Below are positions 11,701 through 24,100 of a stretch of DNA of 64,000 nucleotides, piece by piece. The notes beneath the pieces were generated by a model. That model was not told the DNA's origin, ran no database searches, and worked only from the letters and a program-made list of their open reading frames with translations. How positions within the stretch are numbered: position 1 is the first letter of the stretch; each line of letters starts with the position of its first letter. The DNA is taken from NCBI GenBank assembly GCA_030295235.1, contig AP026127.1:932501-996500 (forward strand). Reading direction: 5' to 3'. This stretch comes from Fistulifera solaris. Its lineage: Eukaryota; Bacillariophyta; Bacillariophyceae; Naviculales; Stauroneidaceae. Position numbers and translations under genes: made by a program.

Positions 11701-12638
11701 TATAACACATACGTGTGAGGGTGCTCGAAGTCATCTTCAATGGCGCCTTTATAGATGAAAGAAAGGTCAACTACTTCAGAAAAGACCGGTTGACTAGTCG
11801 TCTGCATTGCATGGAACAAGCGCTGGATAACGGGATGCGATAGAATGTCGTAATTCACAATTTGTGTGTCATGAGGGGCGGGGCTCTGTTGCCACAGAGG
11901 GGCAAAGTAGTTGACACCATTCAAGTCGAAACCTTCACCATTTTGAACCACGTTCGTTCCCGAGTCGCCATCGGAGAAGCGCCAAACAAAGTCTTCGATG
12001 GGTTCATTCTTTTCCTGGTAGTTTTCTCTGAGCTGGCGTTCTTTCGCGACAGATAGTCCCTCGTCGATCCATTCTTCATTCTGTTGAGCGTAAATCTCCC
12101 ATTCTTCCTTTTCGTCCGCACGAACCATAGGGGCAAGCGATACCTGCAGTGCTTTGGATAAGATATTGTTGTGGTAGCCTCGTAGTTCAAAGTCGGGTAT
12201 GGTGACTTGAGGCCACGCTCCGGAAGAGGCCAGGACAAAGATGTTATTGAAACAGAGAGACTGTTTCCTGCAGCAAGGGCACTATTGGCCTCTTGGATAA
12301 TGATATTGGCAATTTCAACAGCGTATTCACTGAACTGTAGAATCAAAGACTTGTAAGACACGCGATCAACTTCTACTCAATTGTTTTCGCAACTGCAAAC
12401 GTACCTGGTTTTCAAAATCATCTTCTTCTCCATTTCTAGCGAAAACAAATGTCAGAGTTCCCACGAGAACAGCCGCAACCAAGATAACAGCAGCCACAAT
12501 ATATTTGGATCGGGTCACCCGATGTGTGTCGGATCGGCCGAACGAACTCGAGCCCGTTGTGCTCGCATGGGACACGGACGGCTCGCCAGTTTCGAGGCTT
12601 TTCGTATTCAAATCGTCGTCTTCATCGTGAAAAGTCAT
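8753..12638 (-). CDS. Transmembrane class III guanylate-type cyclase fused to cyclic-nucleotide phosphodiesterase
   Basis: Exons 12638-12405, 12334-11007, 10916-10901 and 10818-8753, introns 70, 90 and 82 nt; about 1,214 aa. Order: cytoplasmic acidic head, TM1 (about 55-78), an extracytoplasmic sensor-like domain, TM2 (VVYTIVVVSVFVFTALVFLL), a class III cyclase domain, a linker, then a PDE domain with YRDNPFHNFEHA, HDTDHSGVPN and the later QASDIAHTMQHW metal sites. In the cyclase, FADIVGFTAW gives the first metal Asp and FKVETVGDCY carries the Glu typical of guanylate specificity; the partner Cys of animal guanylate cyclases is Gln (FQLFGDTVNTASK). The protein should both make and destroy a cyclic nucleotide at a membrane. 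Such fusions are known in diatoms and have been linked to CO2 responses. One base is missing in a T run (12237-12239) between SLSVSITS and ASSGAWPQVTIPDFE. Confidence 0.88.
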
Positions 12639-13630
12639 GTTTAGCACAACAAGGCGTCTTTCTTTCACTTTTCACGCGATGTTTTGATACAAATGAAATC
12701 CATCAACAGCCGACGAAAAGGTCAGTTGCTTGTATCTTGAAAACGCGGCAACCGAAGAAGCCAAAAAACGCAAGAAAGAAGCCCAAGAGAACATCAGAAG
12801 AACATCATGATCTGCTTCGCTCGATACTTTTTTATAACGAGTTAGATTTCCGAAACATACCCAAGAAGCTTCATTTTCAACACCAATGTACTGTAAACTG
12901 TAATAGGTTCGTGGACGACGACTTTTTTACTTTTTTTGCTCTTTAAGGCATCTTCACGTTTCGCGATCAACTCGGTCATTTGTCATTTGTACATTTCATC
13001 GCGTACGATTATAACGCTTGCATGATTGATTAGCTTCATTTGTGGCCATAGCGAATTCAAATTGAAACATCTTCGGTTCGGAATGACGAAAAACCACGTC
13101 AACGGTACGTATTACAGACAATGTTAGCTGCAGTAAGGTTTAAGGATTACAAGTCTGGGGAATGCGTGAGCGTGAGGGCCTTTTCGCTTGGCCGACGCTT
13201 CCTCATGTCGAGTTTTGCATTCGTATCCGGAACATTGAAATGGAGACGATGAAGGACGAATCGTGTTACATCATTTTCCCGATTTCCTGTTTTGTTTCAA
13301 ACGAGCTCAATGGTAGAGCATGAAACTCATGCAGGTTATACTATAGTCCCAATGTGTAGACGACCTTTTTTCACGATTGAATTTCAGTCATGAATGCATA
13401 TGTTCCGAACCAGACCGCCATTTGACATCCATTCATTTTGCTACCTGGTTGAACCACATTTGTCGTCTACATGTATAAATATTCCTAGCATCATTATAAA
13501 TGCACTACTCGATCCAAATGTTGATTTCTTTGCGCATCATTGCCTTTTAACAGATTACTGTAGGTCCAAAGTGTTGGTTCAAGGTAATCATGACTGGAAA
13601 CCATTCAGTCATGAATAAAAATGATGCAGC
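12639..13630. other. Divergent intergenic region with dispersed repeat fragments
   Basis: Lies between the cyclase start (-) and the MSS51-like start (+). No gene. Contains fragments of a dispersed repeat: AATTTCAGTCATGAATGC near 13380 and AAAGTGTTGGTT...CATTCAGTCATGAA at about 13565-13617, related to copies at 38.0 and 45.8-46.1 kb. Confidence 0.5.
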
Positions 13631-15533
13631 ATGCAGCACCGTCTTCTTTTCCATTTTCAAGCTAAAACGATGAGTGGTAGACAAATTAGTTGTTATAATG
13701 CTGTATACATTTCAGCATCGCTTTCTTGTCCCTTAGAAGACATCCTTATCCATTCCGACAGGGAGTATGATGATCAAGAGTTTCTAAGGTCGTTGCAACG
13801 CAAAGTATTGTCTTTAAACGAACAAGACGACGAGGATCCAGATAATGTAATTCCGACACTGCTGATCCGCCCCAGCGACGGCTCCCCGGGCTTGTTTGTG
13901 TACCATAATCCTACGAGCAATCGAACCAATCTACCGAATATTCGAGCGACTCGTTTGGCTATGGCGTGTGGTTTGTTTGCGATGCGCTTTCATGGAACCG
14001 TCCTCATCCTTCAACGACCACAGAAAACCGAAGCCCTCACCGCGGCACAGTTAGAAATGGCGTGTTGTGGTAGCCCCGATTTGCGATCCAGTATTTTGTC
14101 TTTGTTAGGAATGAAGAATTGTGAGGCTCCCAAATGGTTATTGCGGGCTGCACAGAGCAATTATCACGATCAGGTTGCGGTGCAAAAACTAGCGTCTGTC
14201 ATGCAAAAGCGCGACGAAAGTAGTGAAGAAGAGGAAGAAAGTGATGATGAAAGACAAACTACTAAAGGAAAGCTACAGCCTTGTGATGAGGGGGGAACGT
14301 AAGGAGTTTGTTACTAGCGTACCTTTGTGTTTGCACTGTCGACGACCCGCGAGCGAGCTTTGTACTGGTTGTCACGGCGTTTACTTTTGCAACGATATGT
14401 GTCGACGAGAAGGGTGAGTCTATTGCTGACCCTTGTTCTTACCCAGAATGAAATTTTCTAACCGAGTGGTGTGCGCGCCTTGTAGATGGCCGCATGAGTG
14501 TTTTTGTGCAACGTTTTGGTTATACACGGAGAGGCGCATCGAGCTGTCCACATTTGATCATATTGACGTATGGACCAGAAGGCTGGTAGGTCGGGAATTC
14601 CAGTTGTCGGACGACCCTTATGCGGAGTTTCTAGCCGAACATGGTATTACGCGAGAAACTTGTTCCTCCTGGTGGAGGACGGAAATGGACGGTTGGGCGG
14701 GTGGGTCCAGTGAAAGTGCCCAAGCAGTCGATGTAACCAAACGAAAGACTTACGAAGAAGGCTTCTACCCTGTTACAATTGGGCTTCCAAAAGAAGAATG
14801 TCTGAACGATAGTATCTTCACCGAGTGGGGAAACAGAAATGAGATTGGCTTTTTGCGACTGCACTCTTGGCAAGATTACTACCGCTTGCGGGAAATTCCT
14901 GAATCCAGCATTGTTGCTTTGCTCATGACCTTCCCTCTGACGTTGTACCATCTCATTGTAGAATATGGCCAAGTGCCATGTACGGTTGCTCGAATGCTTG
15001 ATCGACCACTACGAGTTCACATTGTTGGTGCGGAAAAGGAACTAAACTTTCTGGACATCTTTCGAGAAGTTGTGTTTCTGCTTCCTCAAAATGTCTCCCT
15101 TCAGCTGGTTTTCGTGGTTCGACAAGATATGCTTCCAGATAATGTTAGAGCGAACATGTCGAACGAGCTAGAGATACCCCTTCACGAGCGTCTCGTAGTT
15201 ACTTTGGTTGGTGGAACCTACGGCGATTCGCTGGATCCTGATTTCGACTGTCATGGTTCACCAGACATTGTTGTCGCATTCAATGCCGGCTTGTTCGCAT
15301 ATCCCAGCTGGAGAAACGTTGTGGAATATCTACATCGGAAGCCATCGGTAATCGGAATGTTTACCGACTACAACGAAATGAGCGGCGCCCAGTGTGCCAG
15401 CCTTGGCAATAGTCGGGAATCCGTTCAGATGAACCCGTTCCGTCAACCTCGCGCAATGCCTGTTTACAGTATGAACTTGCCTCAATTCGCGAATGGTTTC
15501 ATTTATGTCTTCAATCCTCAAACATTGGACTAA
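13631..15533 (+). CDS. MYND zinc-finger protein with MSS51-type C-terminal domain
   Basis: MSS51 in yeast activates COX1 mRNA translation in mitochondria; related MYND proteins occur widely. The N-terminal part (to about residue 210) ends in an acidic run. The MYND finger follows: CLHCRRP, CTGC, YFCNDMC and, after an intron at about 14414-14485, WPHECFCAT, which supplies the last His and Cys. The C-terminal domain has the family's LHSWQDYY, VHIVGAEKE, and PDIVVAFNAGLFAYPSW motifs. The acceptor at 14485 is chosen because it yields GWPHECFC, like GWSHEC in relatives. One extra G in a G6 run (14290-14295) must be skipped to join the first part to the finger. ATGs at 13631 or 13670 could start it. 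Confidence 0.72.
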
Positions 15534-15621
15534 TCATTGATTACGACAATTGCAGCTAACACGCACGAAGTCTCCATAAAGTCATATAGAATGCTAATTT
15601 TTAACAATACAGCAGTAACCA

Positions 15622-17664
15622 CTAATGTGTTGTTTCCGGAGAAGATGCTGACGACACCGCGTTAAGAATAGGTTGGATTGGCCGAAAAGTGAACAGGACG
15701 TCGTGCACATCATACTGGGGATCGTCAAGATTGTACAATGGCACTAAAAACAATGGTGTAGCCTTTTCGGCAACGATGATTTGCTCGTCTTGTTGCGGTT
15801 GATGATCTCGAATAGCTTGATTCAGAGCCTTTGTAATCAACGCCTCGTTCATCTCACCGCTCCTCAACTTTTGAATCATTTGGCTGGAACGGTGTGGGTC
15901 AAGTCGAAGCCGCTTGGAGGGCGAAGCCGTCGATGTCTGCTCGTCGCCATTTACGTCACCCTCTTCCCGACGCTTGCGCATTCCTTCAAGTATGCCGTGA
16001 AGCGATCGACTGACATCCGGTATATACTTACGGAGTCGGTTGGACCGCTCTTTCGCGTCCTTGAGAGCGGTCCGTTTCACCAAATGAACTTTGAGCTGCT
16101 GACAACAAGACTGTAGCGCGCGTTTTACGGATTGCTGGATTTCGGTAGCATCGTCTCCAATGTATTCCTTGGACGTCCCTTTAAACGGTATTTTGGTACT
16201 CACGATGCTCACATAGACTCCGATTTTGTCCCGTTTGAAATCAATCTTGTACGAAGACCATTTGATCTTGCTATTTGCGACACGCGTTGATACATCCGCG
16301 CCGCTCTCAAACAATAAAGGAATCCGATTGGCAAATCGTACCACTGTAATGCCTTCTTTCATTGTTTTCCCTCCCAGACTGACAGCGGCTTCTACCAAGA
16401 AAGGATGTCCTTCGTAAGCCGCTGGCTTGTCACGAGCCGTGGCAATCAAATCCGGTTTCTGCACGAATTGAATACCCAGATTGAGATTGTATTCTCCCAA
16501 GGGACTCAAGCAACTTCCATCGGGCGCCTTGAAGATCTCCACGCGTTTCAGTAGCTGCACCAATCGAGTAATGTGTGCATCGGTCAATTCACGCGGATCC
16601 ATCTCTTCGTCCACTTCGTTCAACTCCCCAATCAGACGCTTGGCCATCGCCGGACTCACCGAAGCCAGTTCCGTGGACAAGAATTTCACCAAAGTCTTGG
16701 CTCGTGTCATTTGAATCAATTGTTGCACAATGATATTGTTAACCGAGGAGGGATGATGTTTGACGGTAGCCGCCGGTGGAGGCATCTGTTCGGAACGACG
16801 CTGGTATTGAAGTTGCAGATTTCGTTGCGGTTCGGAAATGTTCTCGTAATCGAGTTGCAAATACGCGTACGGCGTGATGATCGCCAGTTGCTGAATGTAC
16901 TGGACGATTCTGGATCGATAGGTCGTCCAATTTCCCGCAATCAACAGTTCCATCCTCGTTCCGATGAAATTGTCCTTGTTGACGTACTTCGTGTGCTCCA
17001 TGATAATGGGTTCATTCTTGGAAATGTCAATATCCAGAACACAAACACTGCAATGCGTCGGAATGTCCGTCCCCGAGCGGCGATGCGCCGTTTGAATCCG
17101 AACCGGCTGCCCACTCGACTTTTTACTCCAAATCAACGCCATCTTGGCTCCGAGTCCGAATTTGCCGCGCGTTTGCCGCACACCGTATTTGCTCCCCGAC
17201 AAGACCTTTCCGAGCAAATGGGGGATCGCGTTGTGTTCCATGCCGCAGCCATTGTCTTGCACGACAATGCGAAAATACGCATCTTGTGAGGCCGTTTTGC
17301 GTTTCTTTGTGGAAGATTCGTTCGTTTCTTGCGTGAGCTGTGATTCGGTGGGGGGCTTTTTGGGAGTCTTGGTTTTCTTATGAAAAAGTTCTCGATCATT
17401 CGCGTTTTTCCGTGGCGATTCGGCGAGTCCGGCGATTTTATTGAATTCTTTTTGCGTGTATTCTGTGACATGAACGGATATTTCCGGCAGAATATTGGCG
17501 GATTCGCAAGCATCGAGGGAGTTTTCCACCAATTCACGGATGCTCGTATACAAGGATTTGCCGAGATTGTCAAAGCCCGCAATTGCTTGATGTTCCGCGA
17601 AGAATTCGGCGGGGCTTTTCTGTATCTGTACTTCACTTGGTGAAGGATCTTTCGATTTCGACAT
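15622..17664 (-). CDS. TOP6B: DNA topoisomerase VI subunit B
   Basis: Single exon, 680 aa. The B subunit binds and hydrolyses ATP to drive strand passage by the A subunit (SPO11-like). GHKL ATPase motifs are plain: RELVENSLDACES (N-box), QDNGCGM, and GKFGLGAKMALIWSKKSSGQP. N-terminal SPAEFFAEHQAIAGFDNLGKSLYTS is a family hallmark. The transducer region (about 400-580) contains the expected LGGKTMKEGITVVRFANRIPL-like segment. The length matches archaeal and plant proteins. In plants this enzyme supports endoreduplication; its role in diatoms is unknown. The start is divergent from DNA polymerase epsilon across 475 bp. Confidence 0.93.
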   Translation of the reverse strand: MSKSKDPSPSEVQIQKSPAEFFAEHQAIAGFDNLGKSLYTSIRELVENSLDACESANILPEISVHVTEYTQKEFNKIAGLAESPRKNANDRELFHKKTKTPKKPPTESQLTQETNESSTKKRKTASQDAYFRIVVQDNGCGMEHNAIPHLLGKVLSGSKYGVRQTRGKFGLGAKMALIWSKKSSGQPVRIQTAHRRSGTDIPTHCSVCVLDIDISKNEPIIMEHTKYVNKDNFIGTRMELLIAGNWTTYRSRIVQYIQQLAIITPYAYLQLDYENISEPQRNLQLQYQRRSEQMPPPAATVKHHPSSVNNIIVQQLIQMTRAKTLVKFLSTELASVSPAMAKRLIGELNEVDEEMDPRELTDAHITRLVQLLKRVEIFKAPDGSCLSPLGEYNLNLGIQFVQKPDLIATARDKPAAYEGHPFLVEAAVSLGGKTMKEGITVVRFANRIPLLFESGADVSTRVANSKIKWSSYKIDFKRDKIGVYVSIVSTKIPFKGTSKEYIGDDATEIQQSVKRALQSCCQQLKVHLVKRTALKDAKERSNRLRKYIPDVSRSLHGILEGMRKRREEGDVNGDEQTSTASPSKRLRLDPHRSSQMIQKLRSGEMNEALITKALNQAIRDHQPQQDEQIIVAEKATPLFLVPLYNLDDPQYDVHDVLFTFRPIQPILNAVSSASSPETTH

Positions 17665-18139
17665 CTTTCTTTGATTTTATCTGGTTGTTTTCGTTTGAAA
17701 GGGTTAGTCAACAAGCAAATGCGGATGAATTATGAATGTTATTATTTCGCAATAATGCGCGTCTTTTTTTGTGTCATTGCGATCGTCGCGATCATAAAAG
17801 GCAAAACCAATTGGCGGGACTGGAATGAAATTCAGTCGGGGTATATAGACGATACTCTTTACATCATAGTCATAAGATTTCGGCTCGACGGGCGCTCTTC
17901 AACGTTTTCCCGCGCTAAAAAAGTGTACGACTTTGAGCTATTTTTTTCAAACGGAAAATCTCCACCTCCATTTCCCCCACGGCGCGCTCGAGCAAGCCAA
18001 GATGTGGCGCCAATGGACAACTATTGCGAAAGCATAACAATGCTCATTGTTGTTGCAAAACACATCTCTGAAATAAGAAACAGCAAGAGACCGAAAACAG
18101 CAAGTGAACAAAGCAGTGTTGACATTTGAGTTTTACAAG
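17665..18139. promoter_or_regulatory. Bidirectional promoter region between TOP6B and POLE
   Basis: 475 bp between two divergent DNA-metabolism genes. No gene is supported: the 152-aa open frame covering it lacks protein-like content. Contains GTATATAGACG near 17840 and a GCGC-rich stretch CCCGCGCTAA at about 17910 that resembles an E2F site (TTTCCCGC). Shared S-phase control would fit both genes, but this is inference. Confidence 0.4.
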
Positions 18140-21100
18140 ATGCCAGGCTTTCAGCAGCAGCGGAAAGTCTTCGGGCAATCGATGCAGAAGAAAACGTCCT
18201 ATCAACGTCAGTTTGGTGGCAGTACCTCATATCGATCGGGAGATACCGACGATGCCGCTGCCAAGGCCGCGTTAGCGGCGGAACGAAGAAAGCGGAAACA
18301 AGTTGCTGCCGAAAATGTAGAAAAGGCCTTTGGGATTGATCAGTTTGTCATTGATAAGGAAAAAACGCAACCGAGGCGTGGTTGGCTTTACAATGTTCTT
18401 CCGACGACGGTACGTACGCTATCGAAGGACTCTCCGATGAAGACGTTTTTACTTACTTCTAAACGCAACAACTGATATAAAATTTTCACCTGGTTCGCTC
18501 GTTTTACCACACAGGTACCCGCCACCGACGGATCGATCGGTGAACGCTCGGGCCTTGATTTGTACTTTCTCTCGGAATCCGGCAAAGACAACTTCAAGGC
18601 AACCGTACTTTATCGACCTTTTTCTACATTCTGCCTGATTTAGAGGAGGTTACACAACCCGACATTGCCTTGGAGTTGCTCACGTCAACGTTGATGCGTC
18701 AGTTCGAAGTGCACAGTGTCAACGTCGTTCATCGCATCGATTTGGATCAGCCGAATCATTTGGCCCCCAAAAACAGACACGGACGACCCTTGTTGCAACT
18801 CGTCTTTGACACCGTGAGTCAGCTCACACTAGTTCGCGATCAGCTACGCTCGATTGTGGAAAAGAATGCTCAGCGATCCAAGGCAGTCGTCTCCTTTCAA
18901 ATGAACGACGCATCGTTGCACGACGAAGTTCTCAAAGATCCGCTTTCGCTGTTGAGCGACTTGAGAGAGTACGATGTACCGTACGTGGTGCGCGTCTGCA
19001 CCGATCGCTCGATTCGTGCCGGAACCTGGTACACTGTGCAAGCCGATGAAGAGTACGGAGTCGAGTTGGTCGATGCCGACAAGGAGCACAAAGCCGACCC
19101 AGTGTTTCTGGCCTTTGATATCGAATGTACAAAAGATCCTCTGAAATTCCCCAATGCGGAACGTGATACTATTTTTATGATTTCGTACATGGTCCGTACC
19201 CCCGGGGCAGTCAAGGCTACCTGATTGTCAGTCGAGATATTGTCGGACAAGACATTGCTGATTTCGAATACACACCGGATAAGCAGTATCCCGGTCCCTT
19301 TCAGATCTTCAATGAGCCGGATGAGAAAGCATTGCTACAGCGCTTCTTTTCCGAATACCGAAAGCACGCGCCCCAGATTGTTGTAACCTATAACGGTGAC
19401 TTTTTCGATTGGCCGTTTGTGGAGACCCGCGCAGCCCACCATGGTTTCAATATCTTTCAAGAAATTGGTGTCGAGCGCATCCAAGACGAATTTCGTGGTC
19501 TAAGTTGTGTTCACTTGGATGCTTTTCATTGGGTACAAAGAGATTCGTACTTACCTCAAGGAGCGCAAGGCTTGAAGGCAGTGACCCGCTATAAGCTGGG
19601 ATATGACCCAGTGGAAGTGGACCCAGAAGACATGGTCGAGTTTGCGAGACGTAAGCCGGTTCACATGGCCACGTATTCGGTCTCCGATGCGGTGGCCACC
19701 TACTACTTGTACGAGAAGTATGTTCATTTGTTCATTTTTTCCTTGTGCACGATCATTCCCATGGGACCGGAGGATGTCCTGCGCAAAGGCAGCGGTACTT
19801 TGTGCGAAACGCTCTTAATGACTCAAGCTACGTCGAAGAATATCTTGTGTCCCAATAAGCAAACGGATCCTCTGGCCAAGTTCCATCAGGGACATTTATT
19901 GGAAAGTGAAACGTACATTGGTGGAAAAGTAGAGTGTTTGGAAACGGGTGTGTATCGTAGTGATATTGAATATGATTTTGATCTGAAGCCTAGCGCTTTC
20001 CAGCAACTGATCGACAATATTGACCGTGACTTGGTGTTTGCAATTGAAGTCGAGGGGGGAAAGAAAAAGGAAGATTTTGTCAATTACGATGAGGTATGTA
20101 ATGCACGGCGCCAGGCAATAGCACTTTACGTGGTTCTTCAACTAACGCACTCCTTCTCCAGATCCGCAGTAAGATTGTGGAGGAACTAGAGAAGCTCCGC
20201 GATCGACCTAAACGCAAAGAAACGCCGTATATCTACCACTTGGACGTCGGCGCCATGTACCCGAACATTATTTTGAGTAATCGTCTACAGCCAGGTGCTA
20301 TCGTTGACGACGCTACGTGTGCAGCTTGTGATTTCAATCAATCCAAAAACAATTGCAAACGCCGCATGCCTTGGATTTGGCGCGGTGACTACAACCCTGC
20401 GACGAAAATGGAGTACGATCGTACGAAAGATCAACTGTCGAGGGAAGTATTTCAAGACGGCGTGCCCTTCTCCCAGTTACCGGAAAGCGAGCAAGCAGCT
20501 TTAGTTGCAAGTCGCCTGAAGACATATGCAAATAAGGCCTACAAGAAAACCAAGATCACTGAAGAGAAACTGCGCGAAGATGTTGTCTGTATGAGAGAGA
20601 ACGATTTCTACGTTGACACAGTTCGTCAGTTCCGAGACCGACGATACGAGTACAAAGCTTTGAAAAGACGTGGAGCAAAAGTCGGAAAATGCAACAGACC
20701 CTGCAACGAAGAAAGAATGCGAGGATCGTTTGCTAGTGTATGACTCGCTCCAGGTGGCGCACAAGTGCATCTTGAACAGTTTTTACGGGTATGTGATGCG
20801 AAAAGGAGCGCGCTGGAGATCTATGGAAATGGCTGGTATTGTTACAAAGAACGGAGCAGATATTATCACACAGGCGCGTCGACTTGTGGAACAAATCGGG
20901 CGGCCTCTTGAGTTGGACACCGACGGTATCTGGTGCATCTTGCCTGGTTCATTCCCTGATGTCTATTCTTTCCTCGCGGAGGATGGATCAAAGCTGAAAC
21001 TTGAATATCCATGTGTCATGTTGAACGCGGCATGCCAAGATGAGTTTACCAACCATCAGTACCAAGTCCTAGTTGATCCAGAAAGAGGAATTTATGAGAC

Positions 21101-24100
21101 TCGGAGTGAATGTTCTATTTTCTTCGAGGTCGACGGACCGTATCGATGCATGGTATTGCCAGCAAGCACGGAAGAAGGCAAGTTGCTGAAAAAGCGTTAT
21201 GCCGTCTTCAACTTCGACGGGTCTCTAGCAGAACTCAAGGGTTTTGAGCTGAAGCGACGTGGTGAGCTGGAGCTTATCAAAACGTTTCAATCACAAGTGT
21301 TCGAGCGATTCCTTGACGGTGGATCATTAAAAGAGTGTTACGACAGCGTTGCCGACGTAGCCAACCATTGGATCGACGTTATTGAGACTAGAGGTGAAAA
21401 TTTAGATGAAGATGAGCTTGTCGACCTGATCAGCGAAAACCGCAACATGAGTCGTCAATTGGAAGACTATGGTGGTCAAAAGGAACATCACAAACGACAG
21501 CTCGTCGTCTTGCTGAGTTCTTGGGTGCCGAGCTGATCCGGGACAAGGGACTTAATTGTAAGTTCATCATTTCTGAGCAGCCATATGGAGCTCCTGTCAC
21601 CGAGCGCGCTGTGCCCACAGCGATTTGGAAAGCGTCACCGAACGTAACGCAAAGATATCTACGGAAGTGGCTAAAATCACCAGGACTGGAAGGCGACGCT
21701 CTCGATATTCGAAATGTTCTTGACTGGGACTATTATTTGGATCGACTCGGCAAGACCATCCAAAAGATTATTACCATTCCAGCAGCACTGCAAAATATCC
21801 CCAATCCCGTCCCGCGTCTCGAGCACCCTGCGTGGCTTGGCTCTAAAGTTAATCAAATGAATGACAAGAACAAACAGCAAAGCATCGCAGGAATGCTTGT
21901 GAAGCGTCCTGAACGCAGCGCATTAGTCGACATCGAAGATATAGCAACCAATGGAGGGAATCCAAAGCTTCCAGTCGTCCACAAAAGGGTTCGAAATGGA
22001 TTGTCACGAGAGCGTGATGATGATGCGCCGCCAGAAAAGCGAGTCGAGCTCTCCAAAGAAAACTTTGATGTGTGGCTAAAACAGAAGAAAGCCTCGTGGC
22101 GAAAGGGTAGAAAGGAACGTCGCTCACAACGTTCCTCATCGAATGACGGCGATGCGGAAAAACGAGCCAAGACAGCAACTAGTATGGAAGGATATATCCG
22201 CGAAGCCGCGCTTTCGAAGGCCCGGCGTGAGTGGCAGATCGTAGAAGTGCGAGAGATGACATCCTATGATTCGTTGTCCTCTGGCTCTGGTGAATTTGTC
22301 GTATGGGCCATGGTCGGCACTGACTCTCTCCAGAAAATTATTGTTTCAGTTCCACGAACTGTTTACATATCCTCGAGAACAGAGTTAACTTACTCTTCCA
22401 ACGACATCACGCACTTTCGTCGAGTTGAACGCCATCTTCCCCATTGCAAAGCAGCTCAATTTCTCTATGAAGTATCTTTGCCCGAGCATGTATACAAGAA
22501 AAAGACTTGGGTTGATTGTCTCTACCCAATCGACCCCAGCGTCGAAAAAAGGTCACGCAATTGAAAGTGTATACCAGTCTAAGAGTCCCTCGATGTTGCG
22601 CTTACTCTCCGAGCTTGGCCACGCAGTTCGACTGGAGAGTTCACAAGACGCGATCAACAAGAAGTCGTACACAATTGAAGACTTCAAACGAGTAGGCAAG
22701 CTTTCAGGTGGTGACTATCTGAACGCCCAACTCTCATATCGACGTTTGTTTCTCTACGTGCGAATCAATTCGAGTCTAAAAACAGGACTCATTGCTTTAT
22801 TTGACCTCAAAGGAGGAAGCGGTGCACTTGGGAAGGAAACCAAGAATGGTGACATCACACGACCAACCGATGCCGGGCAAGGCAATTTCGACATCAGCTC
22901 GTTCTGCAACTTGTGGATAGTGAAACCAGGATCCGGTCGAAAAGCGCAGCGCAACGTTTCATTGAAGGAGTGTAAGAATATGTTCAAGGAGCTCGTTGAG
23001 TCTATTCAAAACTCCGCTGGACTCGACTCCGACTACAGTTGCATTTTCCCCGAAAGCCACATTGAAGTTAGCAACTTGTACTTCGTGGACAACGAAGATC
23101 AAGCTCTCGCCGGTGCCAATGAATTAATTTCCTCTGCTGTCAAAAGCAGTACAGGGCCTGCGTTTCTATTGCTCAATAGTAGCAAGGAGCAAAGGCAACT
23201 CCGTCGAATCATGACTTCTTTCAATTCGTGTCCTGTGCTGAGCATGCCTTTCCCTCCCGGTCCAGCGCACAACCCAGCTATTGCATCACTTCCAGCTTTA
23301 AATTGGGAGCAGCCGCTCATTCAGCTGTCTTTGGAAGCTTACTTGTTCATGGTTGTGATCTCGTTCCCGAAAAGGGTTTCGTACGCACGCTATGGGCAGA
23401 TCCCTTTGGGAAACCTTGGAACAGATGAGAACATAACTTTGTTCGACGCAGGCATGACGCGCCTTCTGCAGAAAAATTCCGCTCTTTCATGGGCTAGCTC
23501 GATTCCTGGAAAACCTGATCTCGGAGAAAATTTTCTGCCATCATTTAACGGCGGCACCTTTGCCCAAAACGAGAGCGGTACTGTCCTCTATAGCTTAGAT
23601 GATGCGTGGGAAGATGAAGATGATCTTATTAGCCCAACCATCCGCCGCCCCGGAGTGTATAGATCAGTTTGCGTGGATATCGATGTGCAGGATTTTGCAA
23701 TCGCCGCTTTATCCGACATGTCTGTAGCTATCGCTTCGATTGGCCCAGGAGTTGTTCAGCAGGACTCGACTATAGGACAGAAGCCCGAGTCGCCGACGTC
23801 CGTCGCTGCCTTACAGGAAAGCTTTCAAGCCACAAAAGCCACGGGTCCTCTAGGTGATGAAATGTCCACTTCGATTTCACTTTCAATCATTCGTTCCATG
23901 GTCAGCAACTGGCTTCGAGACGCATTTCACGACGGCAGTCTCGTTGCAGATGAACTCTTGCACCATATATATCGACTCATCTCAGATCCTAATACGCTTC
24001 TTCACGATCCTGCTCTTCACAGAGTAGTGCATGCACTCATGAAATCAACGTTTTTGAGGGTTTTGGGTGAACTTCAACGACTAGGTTGTGCCATCATTTA

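Noticed and set aside
13296-13350. tRNA-like stretch GAGCTCAATGGTAGAGC with following CATGAAACTCATG
   Set aside because: The D-arm resemblance is good, but there is no T-arm (GGTTCGA), no proper anticodon stem of 5 bp and no acceptor stem. Treated as chance or a decayed fragment.
14414-14446. 33-nt intron in the MSS51-like gene
   Set aside because: An acceptor at 14446 keeps frame, but the next acceptor (14485, intron 72 nt) yields the conserved GWPHECFC and a normal intron length.
17671-18129. 152-aa frame between TOP6B and POLE
   Set aside because: Low-complexity content, overlaps the promoter region of two genes and has no motif.
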